Positions 34,801 through 48,262 of a stretch of DNA of 64,000 nt are shown here, one piece after another. Within the stretch, counting starts at the first letter, position 1. Every line of letters begins with the position of its first letter. The notes under the pieces are model-generated. The model made no database searches. It had not been told where the DNA came from and was given only the letters and a program-made list of their open reading frames with translations. The DNA is taken from positions 4,030,001 through 4,094,000 of the forward strand of contig CM066302.1 of assembly GCA_033807695.1 (NCBI GenBank), written 5' to 3'. Origin of the DNA: Daedaleopsis sinensis. Lineage: Eukaryota > Basidiomycota > Agaricomycetes > Polyporales > Polyporaceae. A program made the translations under genes and the position numbers.

Positions 34801-35609
34801 ATAGGCACTGTCGTTTGGATTCCAGACGGTACCTTTGCGGGCACGACGGCCCGGGGTGCGAGTCCGTGCGCAGGACGCGACGGGCGCTAGCGTCGAGAGC
34901 TGAGAGCCGAGAGCCGCGAGCGGAGAGCGCGTCGTGCGAGCGAGAGTCGTGCGCGACGAGAGAGACCGGTACCGAGAGGCGCCTAGGCGTTGCAGACTCA
35001 GTGTGCGGCGTTCGGTGCGGTGGCAAGAGACGTGCGACGTGCAGTCAGCCACCGCGCGCGATCGGCCTTCTCCGAGGCGCTCTGTCCTGTACCGTCTGCG
35101 AGTAACGACGTCGACAATGTCCTTGCCCTCTCTCTCTCGTCGACAGACACCAGGACGAGGAACATCCACATCTAGAGCTGACTTCGAAAGTATTCAATGC
35201 ACGCTCCGAGGGCCGGATCTACTCGAGGTCGTAGCTGCAAAGCCTAATTCTCCCTCTCCCCCCGCCTGCGACTTGCCTTATCTCCTCGTCGGGCGCACGC
35301 TGAACTCGTCGTCCTCTACGGCGTCGGAGATACTGCACCCTAGGCTGCCGGCATGCTCTCTACCTCCGTCTGATCCCTCGCTCTCCACCATTTATTTCTG
35401 TCGCTCTTCTGTCGCTTCGAGACGGTCATATGCTCAGCTTCGTCCTCGCAGCTGCATCGATTCAGCCTCGCCGCCCGCGTGATGCACAATATTCCCCGTC
35501 GAAGGCCTCAGCTCCTATAAAGCCCGCTCGTTCGCGCGTCGACTGCCGTGAGTCAAGCCCCTCATCTCCGCCAGCCGACTGTCTATGCCGGACAGCACTT
35601 CGCCCGACC
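34801..35609. other. unit junction and CE16 upstream region
   Basis: Purine-rich GAGAGC repeats near 34890-34930, then the unit boundary at 35083 and the promoter of the second CE16 copy. No gene. Confidence 0.5.
35516..35522 (+). promoter_or_regulatory. TATA box of CE16 copy 2
   Basis: TATAAAG 94 bases before the ATG at 35610; unchanged in copies 3 and 4. Confidence 0.6.
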
Positions 35610-36843
35610 ATGAGGAGCTCACTTTCACTCGCTGCTGCCGTCTCCGCCGCTGCCTACTTCGTCTGCGCGAACGCGCTGCGTCTCCCCAACCCTGGTAGCC
35701 ATCTACCGCAGTACTCGTCTTCGATCGCTAGACAGGCCAGCGGGAACAACAGCGGGATCCATCTCGCTGTCTCCCCCGTTTGCGGGCCGCTCTCGGGGCA
35801 GACAGCCGACGCAAACGCCGGGATCGACTTCAAGAAGATCAAGACCATCGTTGCATTTGGGGTAAGTCCATCCGAACGCGACCTGGATCCGACGCTGACT
35901 CGCCACACAGGACTCGTACACTGACGGCGGCCGGCAGGATGGAGGACCGCTACCACCCGCTGTGGTCATACCGCCCGACGCAGAGGCGGGCGGGAGGTCG
36001 ACGGATGGGAAGACGTGGGTGGAGGATCTTGCGGACGACGCCGGGGCGACGATCATGGACTATGCGGTACGTCTCTGTTCAGCTTGCCGCCACACTATCC
36101 ATCCCCCTTACACATCTCGCGTATGTCTAGCAATCCGGCGCGTGTACAGACCTGAGTCTTTGGCCGAGTGCTATCAAGAAAGTCGACTTCATTGGCCAGA
36201 GTACGCACAACGTAATATTGTTACCCTCCATTTGCTTACCGTACTTTATAGTGGCCACGTTCCTTGGCCAGTCCCACGAGCTCGACCCGGACACGACGCT
36301 ATATGCGATCTTTTTCGGCATCAAGTGAGTATCTACCGTCGCCGCCGCAATTGCTCTACAACATCTCACAATGCCCGCACACACAGCGACTACGAGAACT
36401 CGAAGAGTACGCTCATCCCCCGTCTTCCCCGTGAACACGCCGCTGACCTCCCGTACCTCGTCGCAGCCGACGGCGAAGCGAACCTCCAAGCCGCCGCGCA
36501 AGTCATCCTCGCCCAAATCCGCAGACTCGCCAGCGCGCCCACACACGCCCGGTCCTTCCTCGTCACCGACGTCTACGGGCGCGGCACGCACACCCCCGCG
36601 GGCGACGCCTTCGTCCAGACCGTCTTCGCCGGGCTGCACGCCCTCCACCTCGGCACCAACTCCACCGGGCATGGTGAACCTGAAGGCGCGGGCCCGAAGC
36701 TGCGGGTGGGGTTCGCGGCGTTCAGCCGGATCTGGGACGGGGTGCTGGGGGCGGACCCCGGATTTGAGGCGTTTGGGTATGTGAGCACGGATGCGTGCAT
36801 CACGGATTGTGCGGCGGCGCCGTGCCAGAAGGATGGGATGTGC
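35610..36843 (+). pseudogene. CE16 acetylesterase, copy 2, lacking its C-terminus
   Basis: Exons 35610-35861, 35911-36066, 36131-36200, 36252-36324, 36387-36406 and 36467 onward, all phases consistent. The nucleophile Ser of GDSY is codon 35914-35916, right after the first intron. Homology to CE16 stops after CQKDGMC near 36843; the native gene would go on GDPDHFF to the catalytic His. The frame instead continues open to 37410 through unrelated sequence. The 5' half differs from copy 1 in many places (for example NPGSHLPQY against NSGGHLPQY) but equals copies 3 and 4. Confidence 0.85.
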
Positions 36844-39800
36844 TGCCGTATGCAGCGCCCACCGCTGTTACTCCCGGACCCCGCACAAGATGGGCGTTGG
36901 GGGGCGAGGGTGCGCAGGGTACCCCATCGGAGAGACAGTCGTCCGCACGTCCGGGGAAGACTGACGAAGAGTTGGAGCAGGGGAGGAGGAGCGGCGACGA
37001 GACGAGGAGAACTCGTACGAAGAGGTAAGTCCCCTCCGCACCTGTCGCTCTCCTCTGTCCGCCCGCAGCCTGCTCCGGTGCGTCGACTCATCCGCTCTCT
37101 TTTCGACTACGATCCCTGTAGTAGCACTTCGAATGCATACGATTCGCTTGTGCTCTTGCCCCATCCGTCTGTGTGCCAACTGTCTGCCGACCAAGTCCGT
37201 CCTCCACCTCCCGCTCTCTCTGACACTTCCCCTGTAAGTAAGTCTATCGCCCGTCATTCTCTGCCTGTCTCACCGCTCACGCTGTCTCTCAGTTTCGGTG
37301 CTGCACTCGCACCAGCACATCGCTGTCATCTCATGTATCCCGGAGGAGATATTCCGACCTGCAGCGTCCGTCCCTCATCCGATTCACGCGAGTCCGGGTG
37401 CGTTGGATAGCCCTCGACCGGCCGGACCAGGGCATATGGGTCCCGTCGCCAGACGTCGAGTGCTCGTCGACTTGCGACCCGAACACTGTCCGACTCAGGA
37501 CAAGAACCCGCCTCACCCTCGCTCCCGGCATGCTTTCCGCCGGAAGCCATGACCACGAGCACCCCGTGAACACCTCGCAACGGCCCCCCCATTCGCGCGG
37601 CGATCCGACAAGTTTGAAAATAGCCTCATTTCGGACGGTTTCATTGCTTTTCGCCAGCCGTCCGACTCATCCGCGAGTGCTCCCCCAGTTCTCACCGGTC
37701 CGCGTGCTAATACATCATCCCAGAACGCGCTGAACGTTCCGCGTCCAACACAGCCGGCCATACCGCGATCCTTTGAGTTTTCAAAAATCGCTTTCAGCGC
37801 GATTTCATGGCATTTCATGGGGTACGCCAGAAATCCGCCATAACTCTTCGAGTTCTCACCCGTACGCGTGCGAACGCATGTTCACAGAACGCGCTGAACG
37901 TTCCGCATCCAGCGCCCCCGGTCGCATCGCGATCCGACGAGGTCTCAAAATGCACATCTCACAGCGACTTCATGGGTACCGGAGGTGAGTCCGCTCTCCC
38001 GTCCGAACGACGACTCGCTGCGCCGCGCGACTTATGTACGATGTATATGCTGACTACGTACGCCGTGTACGATACGTTTGCAGGTCCGGAAAGCGACTTT
38101 TCAAAATGAGCCCCATGGGCCCTCCCGAGACTGGTGAAGACGAACTCACGATACAGCCAGTCTCTGGCCCCGGGCGCAGCTAACATCGACCCGGCAGCGC
38201 GTTCTATCCATGGAGAGTCGGTTTCGAAGCCGTCGGGGCCGTTGAAGAGCGACATGACGACATTCGCGCGGGAGGGGTAGGATAGACCCAATGCCGAACT
38301 CGCGAACCGCGCGCTGCGCCGCCGCGAAACCCTCTTCAAGTGTCCCAAGCACACTCTCTATGCCTGGGACAGCCGGTTCCATGGAGTCCGGGCCCGAAAC
38401 GATCACACAGGAATTAAAAAGGTGCGCATTTTCGCGCAAAATCGCTGTATTTCGTTCACTACTCACGCAATACATGTCTATAGCCTACATAACGTGCTGG
38501 ACAAGTCTCTCGCACTGTTTCCGAGCTGCCGACACCCGCATCCCGTCGAGGGCACGCCGCCGCCGTTCACGGCGCGGTGCGAGAAGTCCGGCTCGGACGC
38601 TGCGAAGGAGCCGCGGCGGCGGCGCGTGCGCAGTCCGAGCGTGCCTGCGAAGGCCGTGGCGACATCTCCCCAGCGGGACTCGACGGCGCTGAGCACGTCC
38701 CAAGCCGTGCTCACGCGTTCTCGCGCGGTGGAAGTGCCGCCGAGTCGCGGAGCCCACTCGTCTCAGCGGCGCGCAAGATCCCCCCGCCGTGGGCAAGGCC
38801 ATCAAGCCTGTGAGCGGCGAGACGGCCTGCAGTGCGCACGGAGCCGAGCTCGCGCCAAGTCGCGCGTGGGGAACATTGAGGCCCGCTAGCCTGCGCTCGA
38901 GATGCGGCGGACTCCGAGTCGAAGCCGCATCGCCGCCCTGTGCCGCGTGTACGACGCCCCGGACGCGTCGCGGACAGTCTGCTCCGTCTGCTCGAGTGCG
39001 GACACGGTCGCGAGTCCGACGGAGACGGGCATGCAGGACGTTGCGCAGCGTCCCTCGGCGGGAGATGCGAAGGCCGCCTGTCCATGCTCGAGGCGAGGCC
39101 GCACCGGTACCGGTACCCCACCGTCGGTCTCGTCGTCTCGCAGCGGCGCGCGCGACGTCCGTGACGCGTGCGTGACGGCGGACCCGCCTGTGTGAGCGGC
39201 GAGACGGACGGACGGGCCGTCGGAGAGGACCAGCGGCTGGGGAACGGAAGGAAGGGTCAGCGGGAGGGAGAGCGGGCGCGGTACGGTATGTAACTACTGT
39301 GTACTACGTTAGTCAAGCTTAATGGAAGCTATCCGCCGGATTTCGGCGGCCTCCCCCTCCTCTCCCCGAGTCGCGACGGTCCGAAGTCGCAGCACGGCGC
39401 ACGCGTTCGTCGCGCACCACAGCCGGGGTCCTGACTCCAGAGCCCGTCGCGTGTCTGCTGCTCTCGCAGCAGCAGCACAGAGCTCCCCGACGCGTGCGAG
39501 ACGGCTCTATCGCCTGCTCGAGCGGGGAGACGGACGGCGGAGCCTGCAGCCTGACGAGAGGCGGGTCCGACTTGGAGTCCACGGGCGGGCTGTCGGGTAC
39601 TCAAGTCAGCGGGGCGGGGGCGGGGTCCGGCACGGTGACACGTACATAGATATGTACCCTCGCCGAGCGGGATCTCAAGTGTCCATACACAAACTGTCGA
39701 ATACAAGTGTCCTATGTCCGAAATCAGCATTAAGGTCAGCACAGCGAGCCGGGGCCAGGGGCCGGCACACAGATAGACATACCTTATCTGTGATGCTCGA

Positions 39801-42800
39801 TAGTCGACGTCCTCATGCAGGCATCCGGGACCGCACACACGTATCTGAGGGACAGCACTGTCAGCATCCGGGGCAGCGGTCAAGGGCGTGGCGCGGGAAC
39901 GACTCACTAGTACGACAGCGCGCGGACGAGTGCGCCGCACGCACCCGGCACAGTCCAGTGTGCGGAGCCGAGCCTGCAGAGTGGTGGGGGAAGTCAGTTG
40001 CGTACAGGGCGGAAAGGCGGACCCGCGAGGTTTGCGCACCGGTCTGAGCTAAGGCGCAACGACGCGATCGTGCGCGAGCGTAAGGCACCTGCGGTCCACT
40101 CGCGTTGAGTCGGGACCATCCACAGAGTCCTCGGACCTGGGCGAGAACGGCTGTCAGCGACGCGGCGGAGCATCCGGAGACAGAATCAAAGAGACTTACC
40201 TTCACGTTAAGTCACAGCAGAACACCGGCTCGTGTGGGTGCAGAGGATGCGACACTTCCCGAGCACGTGGAGACCGTCAGCTGCCGGTGAGCCTGCAAAT
40301 GGTGACCATGTCAGATACACCCCGCCGCGCGAACAGTGAGCAATACGCACCTGTCGGCGAGCAGCGGCGAACACGTACAGTGCGGCGGCGTGCATGAGCT
40401 CGGTGAGGCCGAGTGAGAGAAGGGAGGGAAGAGGGAGGGAAGTGAGGGAAAGGGAGAAGTGGGGGAGAGGGTGCTGGGGGACTTGTCGAGTCTGCGGGCC
40501 TACTTGTACCTCGCGAGCTTGGTCTGTGCGCAGTCCCCACGGTCAGCAGACCGGACCGTGTGGAAGTGACAACAGCTGACTTCGCACGCACCCTTCGGAC
40601 GTGGCGGGGGCCGGACCAACCAGAACGCTGCACGAGAGAGGACCCTGCGCGTGAGGACGGGAATGGCGCAGGTTCCGAGATCGGAGGAGCATGGAATATT
40701 CTCCGCTATTATCGCGTAGTAGCGTGGGCGCTCGGCTAATGTGTGATGCAATTTGTGTTGTAATGCCGTTGTAAATTAGGGCGGAAGGGGCAGGAGGAGA
40801 GGGTCCTGCACGGATAACACCGTCCGGACTATTTCTGACGGTTTCGGGGGAGTTGGGCTCAACAGAGACGTGTGTCTCATGTAGTACACATATAGAAGCT
40901 GCTGACTAGCATCTATGCAGTCAGTACTGCGCCCATGGCCCTGTAATATTCGCATATCAGTCAGCAATCTCGAAGTGCTAAGTCTAAACATGACAGCATG
41001 GCACTTACTATGTGCAGGAGAGTCGACCTCTTCATACTTGCAGCTTTCCAGATCTCATAGCAGTAGATCAATGGTACTCTAGTCTTGCTGTCTTCGTCCT
41101 GGACGGAATGCGTCAGTTTTCTGGTCAGATATCGGCAGAGGAAGAGAGATAAACGCCCGGCGGTGAATATGGCCGTCCGCATTTGGGCATTGGCTAGCGC
41201 TCTTCCCGTGCCTGGCGCTGACTCGCATGCCACCTCCGCCGTTCCTGCCGCTCCCGCTTCCTTGCACCTGTGATGTGATGCTCATGATCTGGCAGGCTAT
41301 ACTCCGCCTACTGCAACAGTACAGGCACCCTTAGACTCGAGCTTCAAGCTCTTTGGAAGTAGTAATAAACTTATCACTCAAAGTTGCACCTTCAACTTGT
41401 CATTCTGAAGAGACATGCTGGCTGCTACAGACACCAAGACCATGTACCATTTCCCTGCACGATGCAGGAGAAACTCTGCAGGCCAAAAGGACTGCACCAT
41501 CCAATGTTGGTTAGCCCCAAGGGACTGGCACAGAAATCGTACGAGTATGGGTGACGGCATGCAAGTGAAGAAAATCAGGGTGGACAATTTCCGCTCGCTA
41601 ACTACCCAGCCCTGAGCTACTGATGGAGCACAGCAGTCGCTACTAGAGTTATGACAGTGAGACAGTCACCCTGGTGATCTGAATGTTCTGGAGTGGTTGT
41701 CACCCGGGTTCTCTAACTCACGGTCAAGACAGCCTTGAACATACATGAACAGTACTCGGTCTTGAAGAAATTATGCATAGTGACGAGTTGGAGGTCCTGA
41801 CTCCTCATATACGGGAGTTGGGAGGATGGGAATCATCCTGCAAATCTACATGATCGGTGGGAGACCGCGCACTGTCGCTTACAAGTAAGCTTGATTGATG
41901 CAAGCGGGACCCTGTCACCCCGGGCCCGGGATGAGATACATGTGCAGCCGACGATGTGATCTTGTGATTTCAAAGCATGTTCCGTGGTTGAGATCTCACC
42001 AGTCTGTCGGAAGCGGCGGACGAACATTCAGTGCACACAGTGGAACTCTGTCTTGCGGAACTCGAGCATAATTTGTACTGAGTCTACTATAAAGTACAGA
42101 ATGCAGTAGTCTAACAGGCTCTAGAGAGATGGGGGCAAGTAGGGATGACACCCACCGGTACACAGGGCGGAATCGATGGCAGGCGAGGAACTCGCACAGG
42201 CGGGTGGTATGCGAGCTGAGCTTGAAAACCGAACCCTGACCTGCCCATCACAATTGCTTCCATGTCGGAAAAAGGGTGTTTCGCACGGGGCAGATGAAGG
42301 GAGAGCGACTGCCAGTACATCGTCGCAAGGCTTGTGCGAACCGGTTCAATGAGAGCTGAGCAGCGAACCGTGAACTCCAGATACAGGCGCATTTAGTTCG
42401 AAACGAGTCGGAGGCAATTGAGCACGAACGGAGCGAGCCGCTCTATCTTCCCAACTCAGCTCATCAGATGACCGTCCAAGCGAAAGGCTCGTCACGATGG
42501 GGGTTGGGGAGAGCTGAGCTTACGAAAACCGCTTGGGGATCAGGTCCAACGCAACAGATGGGAGCTGAGCAACGACTCGGAGTCCTGAACTCGTCGCTTC
42601 CAGCTCGAAACGATTCCGCATGGACGGAGCGAGCTGCGACTGTGTCGGGGATCGGGAGACGGAGTCAGTTGAGCTTGCGCGACTTGTGCAAGCCGGTTCG
42701 AGCTGCGACCTCCCGGTGCGTCGGTGCTCGCTCTACTTATCTTCCCGGATCAGCTCCCCTCAGCTGAGCTTGCGCAGACCGCTTGGGGAGTCAGGCCTCA

Positions 42801-42998
42801 GGTCCGACGCGACAGACACCCTGAGTGCTCGTCACACTCGCTTCGACGTCGAAACGAGCCTGTAGCAGCGGCCGTTAAGTACATAGTCAACTACTCGACT
42901 TGTTCGTGCTGTCTTCCCCACTCACCTCTTCTCACCGCCCGTATGTCGTCGCACTCTGATTCGCATGCCCTCGCGCTGACCCTCTCTCGTATAGCACG
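36844..42998. repeat. unit spacer A, unit 2
   Basis: Same content as in unit 1. It includes the variable patch at 40830-40955, where it differs from unit 3. ORFs of 236-241 codons at 39322-40047 exist on both strands here but are broken in unit 1. Confidence 0.6.
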
Positions 42999-43731
42999 AT
43001 GGCTCGACCCATAGGGACCACTGCGAAACCCACAGGCTCCTCGCGACGGGAGGTCACGCGACGGAGCCAGCTTCGCGTTCGCATGAACGCCGCACTCGGT
43101 GAGTCTTTCGCATCCTCTCCGCGACGTGATCGGGCTAACCTAACTCGGACATCCTGCAGTCGCGCTCTCCGGAGTGCCGGACGCGACGATGTGCTGGACA
43201 CTCGAGACGTACGTCGCGTACGTCGTCCTCAAGTGCGGCGTCGAGCTCGTCGGCTTCCCACCCACCTACACGTTCGGGAACCTCAGCGACCACGCGACGG
43301 GGCTCCGGCGCATCACCCACCTCCTCACGCGCTGGGAGAACCGCGTGATGCGCTTCGTGCGCGTGTCCGACGAGAGGCGGCGGGCGGTGGCCGCGAACCC
43401 GCTCCTGGCCGCCCCGAGTCCCCTGCTCGCCGACAAGCAGTCGACTGGCGGCCGTCCGGACATCAAGAAGCGTCGATACCGGCCGGTGACGAACCCGATG
43501 GGTCTGCCCGGACGGTACGAGCGGAACGGGCCGAAGTCGGCGCCGTTCGTGAGCCAGGAGGTCGAGGCGGCGGTCGAGGCGGAGATCGAGAAGGAGCGGG
43601 CGGAGGACCCGCTCGCAGAGCTCAGCGGCGACGAGGAACACCAGAGGTTCGTGCGCCGCGCTGAGAGGAGGCGGCGGCAGGTCCGGAGTATCGTGCGGAA
43701 CCCTGTCGAGGGTTGGTTCTTGTTGTCGTAG
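42999..43731 (+). CDS. unit gene, copy 2: hypothetical protein
   Basis: Exons 42999-43098 and 43160-43731; 223 residues, same model as copy 1. I see three changes against copy 1: two silent (ACC to ACA in the WTLE codon run, CGA to CGT in the KKRRY run) and one conservative (Ile to Leu in SPLxADKQ). Splice sites are unchanged. Confidence 0.65.
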
Positions 43732-46700
43732 AGTACTTACATTGTCCGTTTGAATGTATCGGGCACGGTCGTCGTCGTGCACACAGTCGGGACACTCAGT
43801 CTGGTGCGGAAGGCGGGGTCTGGCGCGGCTCACGCATGGTGCGCAGACAGAGCAATGACGTACCATCACGTACGTGCACATGGACGTCGATCTTTGTGGT
43901 GGAAACGAGCGGGTCTCCATCGCTTCACATCTGCGTAAGATCTGCAGGATATCAATCAGCGAGCAAATACGAACAAACGCGGCCGCGTAGCGATCCTCTT
44001 ACCGTCCCCGTCCCCTCGCAGATTGGGATCAGCAGCTCAGGAGCACACAGTGCTGCTGAACTACCCATCCCAGTCAGCGAGCCACCGCCGTGCAGCGGCG
44101 CGAACGTGCTCGAGAGCACACGCGGCAGCGCGGGGGGGCAGTGGGCTTGGGGACAGTCCCGGCCGAGTCCGAGTGGTCGGAGATCGACGAGTCGAGATCT
44201 GTGGAGGTTAATGAGCTCAATCAAACACCGCTTAGGTGTCGTACGAGCGTGCACCTTTCGCTCCCGAGTCCCTTCTCTACTCTTTCCCCCATCTACGCCA
44301 GCTGGTGCCCTTCCCTTTCCTCCTACCTTCGTCCCGACTCCTCGCCGCAGCTGTGCGCTACGCTCCGTGAACCGTACGTCGTCTACCTCGATCGACACGG
44401 TACTCGACTCTCACTGATGTGTCTCCCAGGTTTCGACACGCGCGCCCTGCAGGCCACGACGTAGTTGGTGAGTCTCGCCCTCCCTCGTCGAACGAACACG
44501 CTCCGGGCGCCGGTCACGCTCGAGCCGTCGGTGCGAAGGGGCGCACGAGACGGCTTCGGACTCGCCTGTTCGGGAGGCTCCGCGTACACGCACGCGGTGG
44601 TCGACGTGCAGAGCGCGGGACTCGTTCCGCGGGACGACAGAGATGCTTGAGGCATCCCCGGCTCTGCTTGAGGATCCCCGCCGGCTGGAAGTCCTTGAAC
44701 GGCACGATCTCGACGCCTGGGGGCGGCGCAGGGAACGGGGGGAATGTGAGCCAGACGTTGGTCACTGTCGGTCGGCCAGGCGGGTGCTGCGGTAGGGCCC
44801 GACGCGTCCGTGGCGCCACTCACGGTCAGGCATCAGCAGCTCCGTGCGGAGTCGCTTCCCGAGGGACGCGAATGCAGACGACGTGGTGCTCGAGAGATCG
44901 AGCGCAGAGCGTGCTTACCTGATGTGAGAGGCAGCGTCAGTACGAGCCTCCGGGGCATGGTACGACGTTTACCGCATCACCGACACCGGAAAACTCTGCC
45001 GCCCTCTGCAGATCATGCAGAGGGCGTCAGAGCGTGAGGCAGGCCCCGGGAGCGGGGCCCGGAGGGCTTCGCCTGCTCATTTGAGTGGGCACACGCGCGC
45101 GGTGCGATTGCAGACGTACCTGGGCAGGCCAGACTGTCGAGCACGTGCTGAGCTTATGCACGGGCGTCGAGGAGCGTGCGTGCTTGCTGATATGCGGCGC
45201 ATGCGCTTGCGAGCACGGTACAGGGCGTCCGGGGACGGTACAGCGCGCCGTTCGCGCATTCTGCGCCGCCGCACGAGCGCAAGCGGGGCCCGGGCTCGTC
45301 GCCGTCCCGGATGGGCCCGAAAGCGGGACGCTCCCGCCTCTCGAGGCGACGGCTCGTCCAAGTGACGAGCCCGTGCGACGACGGATGGCGTTCTAGACAG
45401 CCCGGAGGTCAGTTCTTCGCGGCTTTCTATGCAGATGAGCGAAGCACTTACCTTGATCATCAGCATAGGACGCGGCTCGGCACGCGAGCGAGGACGTCCG
45501 GGCGGATCTGTGGGGTACCCGGGGCACGGTACAAGGCGTTCGTGCACGGTACAGCGCGTCCGGGAACGGTACAGCGCGTTCTGCGCCGTGTCCACTCGCG
45601 CAAGCGGGCCCCGGGGTCGTTGCTGTCCCGGATGGGCCTGAACGCCGGTGGCTACTGCGTCTCGAGGCGACAGCTCGTCCAAGAAAGGAGCCCGGGCGAC
45701 GCGGATTGCATTCTAGTCAGCCCGGAGGTCAGTTCATGGTTCTCTGTGCAGCGTGTGCAAGACACTGACCTTGATCGTCGGCACAGGACGCGGTTCGGGC
45801 ACGCGAACGGGGATGTCCGGTGGGGCTGTACGGTACGCGGTACGGGGGACGTGGGCTTACTGGTGCGTACCTGCGTTCTGGACCGCTCACGGCGATCTCT
45901 CACTGACCCTCAATCGCGGCCTGATAGCGACGATCGGAGCGTGCTGGAGACATCGAGTGCGACGCGAGCGCGGGAGACGAGCGCGGAAGGCGGTCGGAGG
46001 ATGGTCGTGGTCGAAGGACAAGGAGGAGGCGGGCTAGGCGCCCGCGAGCGGTTTGCGGAATTTAAGCAAAGTGAGTGGTACGTGAGCGCATTTGTTTCGG
46101 GTGTGCTAAAAACCGACGTCGTGTGCGCATACAGAGTGCGTGTCGCAGCCGATTCGGCTGAGTTCGGGGAGAGAGCGGGGGAGGATGGTGGTGGTCGGAG
46201 GACCAGAGGGACGGGTGATAGGCGCCCGTCCGGCGTGCTTGCAATCTCGGCGTGCGGAGGCAAGTCGCGAGGCCGGTACGTGTTCGCACTCAACTCGAAG
46301 AACGGGGGCGCACGTTTAAGTGCTTGACGCAGCCATTTCGTCGCAGGTCGGGAGGGAGGACGGCGGTAGAAGTTGGCGGAGGAAGCGGCTTGGATGGCCT
46401 TGTGCTTGGAATTCAATCAGCGGGCGGCGACTGGTGAGTGCTTACATTCTGTCTCGAGTGGGGGGAACCACGCGGGTGCGTCCAAGATGCAAGTCGCGCC
46501 GCCGTTCCGGAGAGGACGCGGGTGCATGTAAGATGCAGGTCGCAGCCGTTCCGAAAAGGAAGATGGTGGTGGTCGGAGGACGAGAGGGACGCACAATAGA
46601 CGCCCATGCGTCGTTCGAGAATCTGCGTTTCTGGCGGGAGCTGCTCAGTAGAATAGAGACTCTGTACGTGTAGAATACATGCATATACTCACCTAAACAT

Positions 46701-46823
46701 GCGCTACACTCTTCCCTGCGCTGCTTGCTATGTGCTGCTGCCCTCCTGCTGCCTTCCTGCTGCCTTCCTGTACGCTGCACCCTCTGTACAGGCTACGCCC
46801 CTCGGACGGGTATAATAGTGTGT
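43732..46823. repeat. unit spacer B, unit 2
   Basis: Same degenerate repeats as in unit 1; the long ORF at 45311-46327 is unchanged. Confidence 0.55.
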
Positions 46824-47453
46824 ATACGCACCTTGGGCAGGTATATTAGCTATATACGCACCTTGGGCAGGTATATTAGCTATATACGCACCTTGGGCAG
46901 GTATATTAGCTATATACGCACCTTGGGCAGGTATATTAGCTATATACGCACCTTGGGCAGGTATATTAGCTATATACGCACCTTGGGCAGGTATATTAGC
47001 TATATACGCACCTTGGGCAGGTATATTAGCTATATACGCACCTTGGGCAGGTATATTAGCTATATACGCACCTTGGGCAGGTATATTAGCTATATACGCA
47101 CCTTGGGCAGGTATATTAGCTATATACGCACCTTGGGCAGGTATATTAGCTATATACGCACCTTGGGCAGGTATATTAGCTATATACGCACCTTGGGCAG
47201 GTATATTAGCTATATACGCACCTTGGGCAGGTATATTAGCTATATACGCACCTTGGGCAGGTATATTAGCTATATACGCACCTTGGGCAGGTATATTAGC
47301 TATATACGCACCTTGGGCAGGTATATTAGCTATATACGCACCTTGGGCAGGTATATTAGCTATATACGCACCTTGGGCAGGTATATTAGCTATATACGCA
47401 CCTTGGGCAGGTATATTAGCTATATACGCACCTTGGGCAGGTATATTAGCTAT
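46824..47453 (+). repeat. 30-bp minisatellite, 21 perfect units (unit 2)
   Basis: Same unit sequence and same copy number as in unit 1, 630 bp. Confidence 0.97.
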
Positions 47454-48168
47454 ATAGGCACTGTCGTTTGGATTCCAGACGGTACCTTTGCGGGCACGAC
47501 GGCCCGGGGTGCGAGTCCGTGCGCAGGACGCGACGGGCGCTAGCGTCGAGAGCTGAGAGCCGAGAGCCGCGAGCGGAGAGCGCGTCGTGCGAGCGAGAGT
47601 CGTGCGCGACGAGAGAGACCGGTACCGAGAGGCGCCTAGGCGTTGCAGACTCAGTGTGCGGCGTTCGGTGCGGTGGCAAGAGACGTGCGACGTGCAGTCA
47701 GCCACCGCGCGCGATCGGCCTTCTCCGAGGCGCTCTGTCCTGTACCGTCTGCGAGTAACGACGTCGACAATGTCCTTGCCCTCTCTCTCTCGTCGACAGA
47801 CACCAGGACGAGGAACATCCACATCTAGAGCTGACTTCGAAAGTATTCAATGCACGCTCCGAGGGCCGGATCTACTCGAGGTCGTAGCTGCAAAGCCTAA
47901 TTCTCCCTCTCCCCCCGCCTGCGACTTGCCTTATCTCCTCGTCGGGCGCACGCTGAACTCGTCGTCCTCTACGGCGTCGGAGATACTGCACCCTAGGCTG
48001 CCGGCATGCTCTCTACCTCCGTCTGATCCCTCGCTCTCCACCATTTATTTCTGTCGCTCTTCTGTCGCTTCGAGACGGTCATATGCTCAGCTTCGTCCTC
48101 GCAGCTGCATCGATTCAGCCTCGCCGCCCGCGTGATGCACAATATTCCCCGTCGAAGGCCTCAGCTCC

Positions 48169-48175
48169 TATAAAG
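48169..48175 (+). promoter_or_regulatory. TATA box of CE16 copy 3
   Basis: TATAAAG 94 bases before the ATG at 48263. Confidence 0.6.
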
Positions 48176-48262
48176 CCCGCTCGTTCGCGCGTCGACTGCC
48201 GTGAGTCAAGCCCCTCATCTCCGCCAGCCGACTGTCTATGCCGGACAGCACTTCGCCCGACC

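Larger units (their letters stand above)
22461..35082 (+). repeat. tandem megarepeat, unit 1
   Basis: First unit of the head-to-tail array, taken from a shared anchor (TGTCCTGTA.CGTCTGCGAG). It is 12622 bp against 12653 for unit 2. Its first 1.6 kb, the CE16 part, is clearly more diverged from units 2-4 than the rest. From about 24030 on it follows unit 2 closely, with scattered substitutions and small indels. It contains the CE16 5' part, spacer A, the two-exon unit gene, spacer B and a 21-unit minisatellite. Confidence 0.93.
35083..47735 (+). repeat. tandem megarepeat, unit 2
   Basis: 12653 bp. Nearly identical to unit 3 across its length except a patch at 40830-40955. Compared with unit 1 it has about 100 extra bases after the CE16 break (36840-36945), a 19-base addition near 38270, a 26-base deletion near 42440 and a shortened stretch near 43830. 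Confidence 0.95.

Noticed and set aside
34072..35169. Long ORFs on both strands across the minisatellite (10-residue peptide repeats)
   Set aside because: A 30-bp perfect repeat without stops opens frames by itself; no start context, splice or domain supports coding.
39322..40047. ORFs of 241 (plus) and 236 (minus) codons in unit 2, also in unit 3
   Set aside because: In unit 1 the same region is split by small indels, and the peptides are low-complexity Arg/Ala/Pro-rich, typical of GC-rich non-coding DNA.
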